Origin: Jatrophihabitans telluris | GTDB taxonomy: Bacteria > Actinomycetota > Actinomycetes > Mycobacteriales > Jatrophihabitantaceae | Direction: 5' to 3' | Assembly (NCBI RefSeq): GCF_023516435.1 | Contig: NZ_CP097332.1 | Coordinates: 372,001 to 436,000, forward strand | DNA length: 64,000 nucleotides | Part shown: one piece after another, positions 28,268 to 36,481 of the stretch | Position numbering within the stretch: the first letter of the stretch is position 1 | Layout of the letters: the number at the start of each line of letters is the position of its first letter | Position numbers and translations under genes: made by a program | Notes under the pieces: generated by a model | Told to the model about the DNA's origin: nothing | Database searches by the model: none | Seen by the model: only the letters and a program-made list of their open reading frames with translations

Positions 28268-29386
28268 CTAGCTGATCGACGCGACCGTGGCCTGGACCTT
28301 GGTCAGGATCTCGCTGGGCAGCGGTGCATAGCCGAGATCCTTGAGTGAAGCCTGACCGTCACTGGAGGTGTAGGTCAAGAATCCCTTCACCGACGCACCC
28401 TTGGCGGAGTCCGCGTACTTCGAGCAGGCGATCTCGTAGGTGACCAGGATGATCGGGTACGCGCCCTTGGCCTTGGTGGCGTAGTCGAGCTTGAGGGTCA
28501 GGTCCTGGCCGCCGTTGCTGGCGACCTTGGCCGCGGCAACCGCGGCACCGGCGCTGTCGGCGTTGAGGTCCACCGCGCCGCTGCCGTTGTCGATCTTGGC
28601 CGTGTTGAGGTTGCCGCTCACCGCGAAGGACCACTCGACGTAGCCGATGGCGCCATCGGTCGAGCCGATGGCCTGCTGCACGCCCTGGGAGCCGGTCTTG
28701 CCCTGGCCGGCGAAGCCCGCCTTGGACGAGTCCTTGTCCGGCTTGGTGGTGAAGTCGGTCGAGTCGTTGGCCGCGAGGTACTTCTCGAAGTTCTGGGTCG
28801 TGCCCGAGGAGTCGCTGCGGTAGAAGACGGTGATCTTGGTGGTCGGCAGGGTGGCCGAGGAGTTGATCGCCTTGATCGCCGGGTCGTTCCACGCCGTGAT
28901 CTTGCCGAGGAAGATCTTGGCGAGGACCTGCGGGGTGAGGGTCAGATCGGTGACGCCGTTCACCTTGTAGGCCACCGCGATCGGGCCCACCACCATCGGG
29001 ATGTCCACCGCGGGCGAGCCGCAGGCGGTCTGCGCCTTGGCGATCTCGTCCTTGGTCGGGTCGAGGGCCGAGTCGGAGCCGGCGAAGTCATCCTGCTTGG
29101 CGATGAAGTTCGAGACGCCGGCGCCAGAACCCGTGCCGTTGTAGGTCACGGTGACCCCGCACTTGGTCTGGTAGTCCTTGATCCACTGGGCCATCGCGTT
29201 CTGCTGCGCGGTGGATCCCTCAGCGGTCAGGTTGCCCTTGCCGCATCCGGCTGCGCCCGAGGATGAGCTCGAACCGGTGGTGCTGGAGCCCCCCGTCGAG
29301 GACGTGCTCTTGTCGGAGCCGCATGCGGTCAGCGCGATGGCAGCCGCGAGAAGTCCGGCGGCAATGCCAATACGGTTGATCTGCAC
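28268..29386 (-). CDS. pstS: Phosphate-binding lipoprotein
   Basis: 372 aa. Lipoprotein signal with lipobox LTAC (Cys about 22), then a Ser/Thr/Gly-rich tether (SSTGGSSTTGSSSSSG). The phosphate-binding core includes LTAEGSTAQQNAM, GTGSGAGVSNF, FAGSDSALD and YRSDSSGTTQNFEKYL. It captures phosphate outside the membrane for PstCAB. GTG 29386 is the start, preceded by AAGGGA. The promoter region carries a PHO box. Confidence 0.96.
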   Translation of the reverse strand: MQINRIGIAAGLLAAAIALTACGSDKSTSSTGGSSTTGSSSSSGAAGCGKGNLTAEGSTAQQNAMAQWIKDYQTKCGVTVTYNGTGSGAGVSNFIAKQDDFAGSDSALDPTKDEIAKAQTACGSPAVDIPMVVGPIAVAYKVNGVTDLTLTPQVLAKIFLGKITAWNDPAIKAINSSATLPTTKITVFYRSDSSGTTQNFEKYLAANDSTDFTTKPDKDSSKAGFAGQGKTGSQGVQQAIGSTDGAIGYVEWSFAVSGNLNTAKIDNGSGAVDLNADSAGAAVAAAKVASNGGQDLTLKLDYATKAKGAYPIILVTYEIACSKYADSAKGASVKGFLTYTSSDGQASLKDLGYAPLPSEILTKVQATVASIS

Positions 29387-29463
29387 CTGGAGTCCCTTTC
29401 TGGACAGATGATTCCTTCGTGTCGTGAGGGACGCTAAGCAGCCGAGGTGGCCGGTCGGGGAGC

Positions 29464-29485
29464 GCTTGGTGAACGCGAGGTGAAC
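29464..29485 (-). promoter_or_regulatory. PHO box upstream of pstS
   Basis: Read on the minus strand, GTTCACCTCGC-GTTCACCAAGC is two 11-nt direct repeats, each starting GTTCACC, the consensus bound by the PhoP-type phosphate regulators of actinobacteria. It lies about 80-100 nt before the pstS start, a usual position for phosphate-starvation induction. Confidence 0.8.
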
Positions 29486-29623
29486 GGCCCGACGACATTC
29501 GCTGACGGTGTGGTGCCGACCACGTGGCCAGAGGATGAACTCCGCCCGTTGGGGCTGGAAAATCGCGACTATCTGCGCTACAAGGCGGCTATGTCCCGAT
29601 TCGGCGAACCGACGTGGCCGTGA

Positions 29624-30661
29624 TCACGAGCTCCGGGACCCGGACCGGTACAGCGTGTCGACGGCGAAGGTGTCGAAACCGTCGGAGCGGTACAGGCTCA
29701 ACCCCTTCGGGTTGCCGGAGTCGACGTAGAGCAGGACGGTGCGCAGCCCGCGGCCCTTCAGATGGGCGAGTCCCGCGGTCAGCAGGCGCCGCCCGAGCTT
29801 GAGCCCCTGCGCACCGGGATCGACGCCGAGCACGTACACCTCGCCCAGCGGCGTACCCGTGCCGTCGAGCGCGTCGGTGTGGACCTTCGTCCAGTGGTAG
29901 CCGAGCAGGGCTCCGTCCCGTTCGGCGACGAGGAAGCCGGCGGGCTCGAACCAGTCTGCGTCCAGTCGGCTGTTCAGGTCCGTGGCCGTCCAGCTGCCCT
30001 GGTCGGGGAAGTCGGCGAAGGCCCGGCTGTTGACCGCGAGCCACGGCTCGTCGTCGGTTCCGCGCCGGAACGGCCGGATGACCACGGCATCATGGGCGGG
30101 CGTGTTCGCGGGTTCGCCGGGGCTCACGCCGTCCAAGGGCACGTCGGGGGAGGGGACGGCGTCGAGCCTGAGGTCGTCGAGCCCGCGCCGCAGTTGGTAC
30201 AGCGTCCGGACTGACTCCCATCCGGCCGCCTGGGCCGCGGCGTGCAACGGCGAGGCCTGTCCGTGGGCCCAGAGCTCGATCGGAACGTCCGCCCCGTCCG
30301 GCCCGTCCGGCCCGCCCGCCTCGCCCGCCTCGCCCGCCAAGTCCTTCACCGCTGCCAGCAGCGCGGGAACCAGGGAGCTCGCCTGGTCAGGTGCGGCGAC
30401 GATCTCGGTCGTGACGCCGTCGGACTCCGGGCGTAACTGGGCGTACCCGCGAACTGCGCCGTCCTCGCCGGGAAGGCCGCCGATGAGCAGGTGGCGTACC
30501 GGCGCCGGCGACTGCAGATTCAGCAGGGTCTGGTCGGACAGCGGCGGGGAGTCCGCAGCGCCAGGAGCCGCCGCCGCGAGAGCACGGACGGCGGCGGCCT
30601 GATCGTCGGTGAGGGTCGGGACTGAACGCGGTGCGAGGGAGTTCGGCTGCTCGGGCGTCAC
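29624..30661 (-). CDS. mshD: Mycothiol synthase (acetyl-CoA:Cys-GlcN-Ins acetyltransferase)
   Basis: 345 aa with two GNAT domains. The C-terminal active domain has [20 protein letters not shown] (acetyl-CoA loop), [20 protein letters not shown] and [13 protein letters not shown]. It adds the acetyl group in the last step of mycothiol synthesis. The GTG at 30661 overlaps the glnR TGA (GTGA), so the two are coupled, as in many actinobacteria. The linker of the N-terminal half contains a short Gly/Glu/Asp-rich slippage tract (about 30290-30345). Confidence 0.95.
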   Translation of the reverse strand: MTPEQPNSLAPRSVPTLTDDQAAAVRALAAAAPGAADSPPLSDQTLLNLQSPAPVRHLLIGGLPGEDGAVRGYAQLRPESDGVTTEIVAAPDQASSLVPALLAAVKDLAGEAGEAGGPDGPDGADVPIELWAHGQASPLHAAAQAAGWESVRTLYQLRRGLDDLRLDAVPSPDVPLDGVSPGEPANTPAHDAVVIRPFRRGTDDEPWLAVNSRAFADFPDQGSWTATDLNSRLDADWFEPAGFLVAERDGALLGYHWTKVHTDALDGTGTPLGEVYVLGVDPGAQGLKLGRRLLTAGLAHLKGRGLRTVLLYVDSGNPKGLSLYRSDGFDTFAVDTLYRSGSRSS

Positions 30662-31440
30662 GCCTGAACGGTAGCCGTCACCCCGTTCGACATGGCCTCG
30701 TCCAGTTCGGCGTCGTCGCCGGCCGCGTCCATCAGGTTCCCGGAGCTGTCGGCCCCGCGACTGCGTAAACCCGGCTCGGCCGGCTTGACGAACTTGTAGC
30801 CGACGTTGCGGACGGTGCCGATCATCGCCTCGTACTCCACCCCGAGTTTGGCGCGCAGCCGCCGGACGTGCACGTCGACCGTGCGGGTGCCCCCGAAGTA
30901 GTCGTAGCCCCAGACCTCCTGCAACAGGTGGGACCGGGAGAACACCCGACCCGGGTGCTGGGCGAGGAACTTCAGCAGCTCGAACTCCTTGTAGGTCAGG
31001 TCGAGCGTGTTGGTCTTGAGTCGGGCGGTGTAGGTGGATTCCTCGATCGTCAGGTCGCCCACCTTGACCAGTCCGGGCTCGCCGTCGACAACCGCACTGC
31101 GGCGGGCCAGGGCGAGTCGCAAGCGGGCGTCGACCTCGGCCGGCCCGGCCGTGTCGAGAAGGACGTCGTCGACCGACCAGTCCGCCGACAACGCGACCAA
31201 CCCACCTTCCTTGAGGACGGCGATCATCGGGAGGGAAAGCTCAGCGGTGGCAAGCACCTTGGCGAACGCGCGGGCACCGGCCAGGTTGAAGCGGGCGTCG
31301 ATCAGCACCGCGTCGGCGGTGGTGGACAGCAAGGGGCTGACGTCGAATTCGGAGACGGTGACCTGGTGGCCGAGCAAGCCGAGCGCGGGAAGCACCTCGG
31401 TGGTCGGCTGGGCGGCGGTGGTGAGCAGGACGAGGTCCAT
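30658..31440 (-). CDS. glnR: GlnR, orphan OmpR-type nitrogen regulator
   Basis: 260 aa. An atypical receiver ([53 protein letters not shown]) lacks a full phosphorylation pocket, as known for GlnR. The winged helix is highly conserved: [51 protein letters not shown]. It controls ammonium and nitrogen genes in actinobacteria. ATG 31440 has GGGAGGA 4-5 nt upstream, which rules out the longer frame. First gene of glnR-mshD. Confidence 0.95.
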   Translation of the reverse strand: MDLVLLTTAAQPTTEVLPALGLLGHQVTVSEFDVSPLLSTTADAVLIDARFNLAGARAFAKVLATAELSLPMIAVLKEGGLVALSADWSVDDVLLDTAGPAEVDARLRLALARRSAVVDGEPGLVKVGDLTIEESTYTARLKTNTLDLTYKEFELLKFLAQHPGRVFSRSHLLQEVWGYDYFGGTRTVDVHVRRLRAKLGVEYEAMIGTVRNVGYKFVKPAEPGLRSRGADSSGNLMDAAGDDAELDEAMSNGVTATVQA

Positions 31441-31506
31441 GATTCCTCCCGGCGGGGTGGAGCGATGGGGCTGGTCGAACGCCATTGTCCGCTGACACCT
31501 GCGAAG

Positions 31507-32481
31507 ATGAGGCTTGTGGGGCACAAACCGGTCAACCTCGTCTCCTCAGACGCTGTAAGCCTTACCGCTCACTATTACGAAGGTGTTTCCGGCGGTATTT
31601 CCTATCTGCTAGGTCACGGTTTCACCGGCTCCGCTTTACAGGACCGCGTGAGAGCGCTATCAGAGCGGCTTCACGAGGCGGGTGCCACGGTCCTGGCCCT
31701 GGATTTCCGGGGGCATGGAGGCTCGTCCGGCCGGTCGACGGTTGGTGTGGACGAAGTTCGGGACGTGTCCGCGGGCGTGGCCTGGCTCCGCACGCACCGT
31801 CCCGATGCGGCCGTGGTCACACTCGGCTTTTCGATGGGTGCCTCGGTCGTCCTGCGACACGCGGCGGCCGCCACGGCGGGTCCGGCGGGTCCAGCGGGTC
31901 CGGCGGGTCCAGCGGATGCGGCGGGAGCGGCAGTCGCGGCGGGTCCGGCCGGTGCGGCGGGTGCGGCGGGTGCGGCGGGTGCGGCGGGTGCGGCGGGTGA
32001 TCGTCCGGACGCGGTCATTGCCGTCAGCGGTCCCGGGCGCTGGTACGAACGCGGCACTGTGCCGATGCGGCGGGTGCACCTCGGCGTCGAGACGCGGCTC
32101 GGACGGCTCGCGCTGCGATACGCCTTCAGGACGCGGGTGGGCGGCGGCTGGGATCTGTTGCCCGTATCGCCGGTGGAAGTGGTGGGCGCCGTCGACGTCC
32201 CCTTGCTGATCGTGCACGGCGACGCCGACCCGTACTTCGGCCTTGAGCATCCACGCATGCTGGCCGCGTCGGCCCCCGCGGCCGAGCTGTGGATCGAGCC
32301 CGGCATGGGCCACGCCGAAACGGCCACGAACGCCGACCTGCTGGCGCGCATTCATCGCTGGGCGGTGTCGGCGGTGTCGGCGGCGGGATCAGCGGCGGGA
32401 GCTGCGGCGGGATCTGCGTCCGGATCTGCGGCGGGAGCTGCGGCGGGGTGCTCGCCCGAGTCTGGGACGATGGCCCGATGA
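31507..32481 (+). CDS. Alpha/beta hydrolase with collagen-like insertions
   Basis: 324 aa. Oxyanion region [22 protein letters not shown], nucleophile elbow GFSMGAS (Ser about 115), acid VHGDADPYF, and the catalytic His in GMGHAET. Right behind the nucleophile helix a run of about 40 residues of GPA/GAA triplets (nt 31870-32000) is inserted, and the C-terminus ends in a second Ala/Gly/Ser run (nt 32360-32450). Both are trinucleotide or nonanucleotide expansions of GCGGGT/GCGGGA type. The triad looks intact, so the enzyme may work with flexible loops. The substrate is unknown; it is divergent from glnR. Confidence 0.85.
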   Translation: MRLVGHKPVNLVSSDAVSLTAHYYEGVSGGISYLLGHGFTGSALQDRVRALSERLHEAGATVLALDFRGHGGSSGRSTVGVDEVRDVSAGVAWLRTHRPDAAVVTLGFSMGASVVLRHAAAATAGPAGPAGPAGPADAAGAAVAAGPAGAAGAAGAAGAAGAAGDRPDAVIAVSGPGRWYERGTVPMRRVHLGVETRLGRLALRYAFRTRVGGGWDLLPVSPVEVVGAVDVPLLIVHGDADPYFGLEHPRMLAASAPAAELWIEPGMGHAETATNADLLARIHRWAVSAVSAAGSAAGAAAGSASGSAAGAAAGCSPESGTMAR

Positions 32482-32497
32482 CGACAGGGATGCGGAC

Positions 32498-33544
32498 ATG
32501 ACGGACCCGGTCTCCGACGCTGGTGTGCTCGACCCGGTTCCGCTGGCGAGCACTTCCACCGGACGCCTGGCCCAGATTCCGCTGGCTGTGGTGACCCTGC
32601 TGGCCGGTGGCCTCCTGATGGGCGGGTCGTACCTGGGCACCGTCGGATTGCTCGTCGCGGTCGCCGTGGTCCAGGCCGCTCTCGTGGCCAGCTGGGTCCT
32701 CGGCGCCGGGTTGCCGGGGCGCATCGGCGCGGTGCTGCTCGGCGTTGCGGCCTCCGCAGCCACCGACGCCGCCGTCGTGCACTGGAACAGCAGCGGCTAC
32801 GAGCCGGTCCTCGGTGTGCTGGGAGTGGCCCTGCCGGCCATGTTCGTCCACCAACTGGCCCGCGGGGTCGTCCGCACGCGGGTGGTGGAGTCGCTGTCCG
32901 ACATCACGGTGCTGCTGCTGGCGGTGTGCGCGATCGGCGGCCTGCTCCTGCTGCGCTATCAGGCCAACGGGGACAAGACGGTGCTCGCGGTCGTCGGTGC
33001 CACGACCGCCGCCCTCGTGGTCTGCCATCTCGGGGACGCGGTCCTGCCGGCGCCGCGATTCGATCCGCAGGTCGACCGGGGCCTGCCCGCGGTCGTGCTC
33101 GGCGTGATCGCCGGTGGTGCTGTCGGGGCGCTGGTGCTCGGCGACATCATCGACTTCCAGGGCGGCCGGGCATTGTTCGCCGGCGCCGCCATCGGCGCGG
33201 TGGCCTGCCTGCTTTCGGTCGGGGCGAGTTTCGCGTGGGTCCACTCCACGCTGGTGCCGGCGCCGGCGGCGATTCCGGCCACCGAGGCCAACGCGGTGGC
33301 GACCCCGACACCGCCGGCCGCGGGTAGCGCGTCGGCGCAGGGCCCTGCGGCCGGCGCTGCCACCGGTCCGGTCGAAGCCGACGCGGACTCCGACGACGAC
33401 GACGGCCCCGACGACGAGCTCGGCCGCCTTGACGTCCGGGCCTGGACGGGCGTGCCTCGCCTGCGTCCGGTCGCCGCCGCCCTGATCACGGTCGCCCTCA
33501 CCGCACCTGCGGGGTATGTGCTGATGAATGCATTGGTGTCCTGA
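32498..33544 (+). CDS. Multi-pass membrane protein, function unknown
   Basis: 348 aa, about nine hydrophobic segments. The loop before the last TM is long and acidic (VEADADSDDDDGPDDELG) and preceded by Ala/Pro-rich sequence. AGGGA lies about 8 nt before ATG 32498, and it follows the hydrolase by 16 bp, so the two may be co-transcribed. The position between glnR and the sulfurtransferase block is reminiscent of the unnamed membrane protein near Rv0817c, but homology cannot be checked here. Confidence 0.7.
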   Translation: MTDPVSDAGVLDPVPLASTSTGRLAQIPLAVVTLLAGGLLMGGSYLGTVGLLVAVAVVQAALVASWVLGAGLPGRIGAVLLGVAASAATDAAVVHWNSSGYEPVLGVLGVALPAMFVHQLARGVVRTRVVESLSDITVLLLAVCAIGGLLLLRYQANGDKTVLAVVGATTAALVVCHLGDAVLPAPRFDPQVDRGLPAVVLGVIAGGAVGALVLGDIIDFQGGRALFAGAAIGAVACLLSVGASFAWVHSTLVPAPAAIPATEANAVATPTPPAAGSASAQGPAAGAATGPVEADADSDDDDGPDDELGRLDVRAWTGVPRLRPVAAALITVALTAPAGYVLMNALVS

Positions 33545-33604
33545 TTCTGCGGATCTGAACGGGGCGGGAACGGCCCTCGTCGGTGCGCTACCCTTGGCCA
33601 CATC

Positions 33605-33718
33605 ATGCGCACGCAGCCCGTTTCGTCACGCCCGACGCCGTTGATGGCGCCGCTGCTGACGTCGCGCCGCGCGGTCGACCTCTGCCGGGTCGACAGCTGC
33701 CTGTGTCGAATGCGCTGA
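33605..33718 (+). CDS. Cysteine-rich leader peptide before the sulfurtransferase
   Basis: 37-aa ORF, ATG 33605 to TGA 33718, ending RRAVDLCRVDSCLCRMR with three Cys in the last eleven residues. This R-R-x-V-D-L-C-R pattern is that of the small leader peptides found before sulfur-assimilation genes in actinobacteria. Ribosome stalling at Cys codons when cysteine is scarce is the known mode for Cys-rich leaders in mycobacteria. The rhodanese gene starts 162 bp downstream. No strong terminator hairpin is evident in between, so control may act through translation or Rho rather than an intrinsic attenuator. Confidence 0.75.
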   Translation: MRTQPVSSRPTPLMAPLLTSRRAVDLCRVDSCLCRMR

Positions 33719-33880
33719 CCGGGTAGTTTCAGCCGCCGCTCACGCAGGGCTCCGAACTGTCCCGCCGCATCCCGTCCTCGTGATCCGATGCGCAAATTCG
33801 CCGTGCCCGACCTGGTGGCAGGCACCCCTGTACGCCGTCCCCGTCAATCCCTGCTTTCCCACGTGAACTAGGAGAAAATC

Positions 33881-34717
33881 ATGAGCCGCGCAGATGTGCT
33901 CGTCCCGGCCGACTGGGCCGAGGAAAACCTCAACTCCCCCGGTGTCGTGTTCGTCGAGGTCGACGAAGACACCTCCGCCTACGACGGCGGCCACATCGCC
34001 GGCGCCGTCAAGCTCGACTGGAAGACCGAGCTGCAGGACTCGGTGATCCGTGACTTCGTCTCCAAGGACAAGTTCGAGGCGCTGCTGTCGGCCAAGGGCA
34101 TCTCCAATGACGACACCGTCGTGCTCTACGGCGGTAACAACAACTGGTTCGCCGCCTACGCCTACTGGTACTTCAAGCTCTACGGCCACGACTCGGTCAA
34201 GCTGCTCGACGGTGGCCGCAAGAAGTGGGAACTGGACGGCCGTGAACTGTCCAAGGACGAGGTCTCCCGTCCGGCCACCGACTACAAGGCCAAGGACCAG
34301 GATCTGTCGATCCGGGCCTTCCGTGACGAGACCATTGCGGCCATCGGCAACAAGAACCTGATCGACGTCCGCTCACCCGACGAGTTCTCGGGCAAGCTGC
34401 TGGCGCCGGCCCACCTTCCGCAGGAGCAGTCCCAGCGCGGCGGTCACATCCCCACCGCGTTGAACGTGCCGTGGTCCAAGGCCGCCAACGAGGACGGCAC
34501 CTTCAAGTCCGACGACGACCTGCGCAAGCTCTACGTCGACGAGGCCGGGCTGGACACCGCCAAGGACACGATTGCGTACTGCCGGATCGGCGAGCGTTCC
34601 TCGCACACCTGGTTCGCCCTGCACGAGTTGCTCGGCGAGCAGAACGTCAAGAACTACGACGGCTCGTGGACCGAATACGGCTCGCTCGTCGGCGTCCCCA
34701 TCGAGAAGGGCGTCTGA
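33881..34717 (+). CDS. Thiosulfate sulfurtransferase (two-domain rhodanese)
   Basis: 278 aa. An inactive N-terminal rhodanese domain (VPADWAEENLNSPGVVFVEV, YDGGHIAGAVKLDW) and an active C-terminal domain with the Cys loop YCRIGERSS (Cys234). It moves sulfane sulfur from thiosulfate to an acceptor such as cyanide or a thiol. Corresponds in length and context to CysA2 (Rv0815c) of M. tuberculosis. AGGAG lies 8 nt before the ATG. It is followed by sseC and preceded by a Cys-rich leader peptide. Confidence 0.95.
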   Translation: MSRADVLVPADWAEENLNSPGVVFVEVDEDTSAYDGGHIAGAVKLDWKTELQDSVIRDFVSKDKFEALLSAKGISNDDTVVLYGGNNNWFAAYAYWYFKLYGHDSVKLLDGGRKKWELDGRELSKDEVSRPATDYKAKDQDLSIRAFRDETIAAIGNKNLIDVRSPDEFSGKLLAPAHLPQEQSQRGGHIPTALNVPWSKAANEDGTFKSDDDLRKLYVDEAGLDTAKDTIAYCRIGERSSHTWFALHELLGEQNVKNYDGSWTEYGSLVGVPIEKGV

Positions 34718-34768
34718 GCACCCGCCCCGCGGAGTGCCTCAGCGCGCGTCAGGACCTAGGAGAACGAT

Positions 34769-35068
34769 ATGTGCGGAGCCCCCGCCCAGACCCCCACGCT
34801 GCCCCCGCACGTGGACATCACCAAGGAAACCGTGATCTATGGAACGGTTTCCCTCGGCGACGCTCCGGTGCCGGCGGCCTACGTCCGGCTGCTGGACGGG
34901 ACCGGCGAGTTCACGGCGGAGGTCGTCACCTCGGCCACCGGGGACTACCGGTTCTTCGCCGCTCCAGGCGAGTGGACGTTGTCGGTGCTGCACAAGGATG
35001 GGTCGGTCCGTAAGGCGGTCGTGGCCCTGGAGCCCGGCCTGATCGAGGTCCCGCTCACCATCAGCTGA
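34769..35068 (+). CDS. sseC: SseC-like protein (DUF1416)
   Basis: 99 aa, nearly full family length. It starts MCGAPAQTPTLPPHVDITKE, with the conserved Cys2, then a transthyretin-like beta fold (TVSLGDAPVPAAYVRLLDGT, SATGDYRFFAAPGEWTLSVL). The partner of thiosulfate sulfurtransferase in actinobacteria; thought to take part in sulfur transfer, perhaps through Cys2. AGGAG precedes the ATG; it lies 51 bp behind the rhodanese gene and is probably in the same operon. Confidence 0.92.
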   Translation: MCGAPAQTPTLPPHVDITKETVIYGTVSLGDAPVPAAYVRLLDGTGEFTAEVVTSATGDYRFFAAPGEWTLSVLHKDGSVRKAVVALEPGLIEVPLTIS

Positions 35069-35121
35069 GCCGCCCCCTCCCTCGGCTTCCCCCTCCCCCT
35101 CGGCTTTCGCGGCCCCCTCGG

Positions 35122-35179
35122 CTTTCGCGGCCCGAATACTCGATTTTTGCGGAATTTCTGAGTATCCGGGCCGCGAAAG
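35122..35179. terminator. Palindrome with 20-bp arms (GCGGCCCGAA family, copy 3)
   Basis: CTTTCGCGGCCCGAATACTC (35122-35141) pairs with 35160-35179 with one mismatch; loop of 18 nt rich in T and A. It lies between convergent sseC and the DsrE gene. The 15 bases GCGGCCCGAATACTC are identical to copy 2. Just upstream, CTCGGCTTTCGCGGCCCC is a partial second copy of the left arm. Confidence 0.7.
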
Positions 35180-35182
35180 GCG

Positions 35183-35557
35183 TCAGTAGACGAGGGCTTG
35201 GACGTCCGGGCGCATGATCTCCTCGACAAAGGTCGCGGCGCCGGCGATGCGGATCTTGTCGAGCACACCGGCCGGCTCGATCCCCCGACGCTGCGCGCAT
35301 TGGGTGCATACCGTCAGCGTGCCGAGAGCGAGGATGGTGTCCCGCAGATCGGCCAGGGGCGCTGAGTGCGGCAGCTCGAACGACTCGGCACGCCCTGACA
35401 CTCCGAACCAGGCGGCGTCTCCGGTAAGCCAGAGCGAAACCACCACGCCGGACGCCGCCGCGGTCGCAGCCACGGTGAACGCCTGCGCGCACCGCTCCGG
35501 TTCGTCGGCGCCGGCCGTGCATTTCACCACGAGGCTTCGTCCCGGATTCTCGGCCAT
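35183..35557 (-). CDS. DsrE-family protein
   Basis: 124 aa. Rossmann-like DsrE/TusD fold: VVKCTAGADEPERCAQAFTV, AASGVVVSLWLTGDAAW, and a Cys pair in TVCTQCAQRRGI at the place where sulfur-relay members carry the sulfur-accepting Cys. It probably carries sulfane sulfur supplied by the rhodanese across the palindrome. The ATG (35557) is only 21 bp from the divergent small ORF, so promoters must overlap. Confidence 0.85.
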   Translation of the reverse strand: MAENPGRSLVVKCTAGADEPERCAQAFTVAATAAASGVVVSLWLTGDAAWFGVSGRAESFELPHSAPLADLRDTILALGTLTVCTQCAQRRGIEPAGVLDKIRIAGAATFVEEIMRPDVQALVY

Positions 35558-35578
35558 CGGCCACTATCCTCTCTGCAC

Positions 35579-35680
35579 ATGGAACAGTTCTTCGTCATTG
35601 TGCTGATCCTGGGCGTGCTCGCGCTCGGCGGCCTGGCCGCGCTTGCGGTCACCAGGCTCGTCGGGGGTCAGCCTCGGTGA
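35579..35680 (+). CDS. Small membrane protein (33 aa) coupled to nitrobindin
   Basis: ATG 35579 to TGA 35680; one hydrophobic helix (FFVIVLILGVLALGGLAALA) and a short polar tail. Two things support it as a gene: its TGA overlaps the GTG of the nitrobindin gene (GTGA), and a TATCCT -10 box ends 8 nt before the ATG, placing the likely start of transcription at or near the ATG (leaderless). If so, it is the first gene of the nitrobindin transcript. The function is unknown; perhaps a membrane partner. Confidence 0.65.
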   Translation: MEQFFVIVLILGVLALGGLAALAVTRLVGGQPR

Positions 35681-36315
35681 CGCCTGATCCCATTGGACTG
35701 ACCGACGGGGACGGTCCGAACAGGCCCGGCGGGCCCTCCGGCACTGGCGTTCCCTCCGGCACTGGCGTTCCCTCCGCGACCGGCGTTCCCTCGATCGCCG
35801 ACACCACCGATCTGCGCTCCGGGCCGGAGATCAACGAAGCCCTGCTGGCGGTGTTGCCGCTGGTCGGGGAGTGGGCTGGCCACGGAACCGGGATCAAGCC
35901 CGCCAACGACGAACCGTTCGCCTATGCGCAGCGGATCAGTTTCGCCCATGATGGACGGCCCTTTCTGAGCTATTCATCGCACACCTGGCTGTTGTCCGAA
36001 ACTGGCTCGGTGCTTCGCCCTGCCTTCCGGGAGCACGGATTCCTGCGCATGGGCCCGGGCGGTCCTGGTACGGACGAGCTGGAGTGGGTGATGTGCAGTG
36101 CCGCCGGCATCGTGTCGGTTTTCTCCGGACTGGCCGGTGACCGGCGCTGGGAGTTTGTGACCGGCGCCGTCGGCTTCACCCCGACGGCCAAGGCTGTGGC
36201 CGGCGAGCGCCGGTTGTACGCGTTGGTCGCGAGCACCTTGGCCTACGTTCAGGAGCTGGCGATCGAGCCGGAGCAGTTCCGGCCGCATCTGCAGGCCGAA
36301 CTCGTCCGGGCCTGA
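35677..36315 (+). CDS. Nitrobindin-like heme protein (FABP family, DUF1794)
   Basis: 212 aa. After an N-terminal tail with three near-copies of PSGTGV (an 18-bp DNA repeat), the beta-barrel begins with LVGEWAGHGTG, the GxWxGxG motif. The C-terminal FRPHLQAELVRA has the conserved His that binds heme iron in nitrobindins. Relatives isomerise peroxynitrite to nitrate; Rv0813c is the M. tuberculosis counterpart in the same neighbourhood. The GTG start overlaps the small membrane ORF's stop. Confidence 0.88.
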   Translation: MTPDPIGLTDGDGPNRPGGPSGTGVPSGTGVPSATGVPSIADTTDLRSGPEINEALLAVLPLVGEWAGHGTGIKPANDEPFAYAQRISFAHDGRPFLSYSSHTWLLSETGSVLRPAFREHGFLRMGPGGPGTDELEWVMCSAAGIVSVFSGLAGDRRWEFVTGAVGFTPTAKAVAGERRLYALVASTLAYVQELAIEPEQFRPHLQAELVRA

Positions 36316-36325
36316 TTGGTTTTGC

Positions 36326-36477
36326 GTTGGCGTTGCCCTCGTTGCCCGCAACAAGGGCAACCTCAACGGGTGTGGGGACGCAACGAGGGCAACCTCAACG
36401 GGTGTGGGGCCGCAACAAGGGCAACCTCAACGGGTGTGGGGACGCAACGAGGGCAACCTCAACGGGTGTGGGAATGG
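36326..36477. repeat. GTTG-core repeat array B (1 inverted + 4 direct units)
   Basis: The first unit is inverted: GTTGCCCTCGTTGC (36332-36345), a 2-nt gap, then GCAACAAGGGCAAC (36348-36361), giving a hairpin with one G.T pair. Direct cores start at about 36348, 36380, 36412 and 36444 (exact 32-bp period) with the local filler GGGTGTGGGGAC. Units 1 and 3 have CAACAAGG, units 2 and 4 CAACGAGG. The nitrobindin transcript enters at the inverted unit, 11-16 nt behind its stop. Confidence 0.9.
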
Positions 36478-36481
36478 GAAA

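Noticed and set aside
32126-33601. A 491-codon minus-strand frame opposite the hydrolase and membrane protein.
   Set aside because: Shadow of plus-strand genes with a catalytic triad and TM pattern.
33719-33880. An intrinsic attenuator between the leader peptide and the rhodanese gene.
   Set aside because: Only weak 5-bp pairings were found and no U-tract; not supported by inspection.
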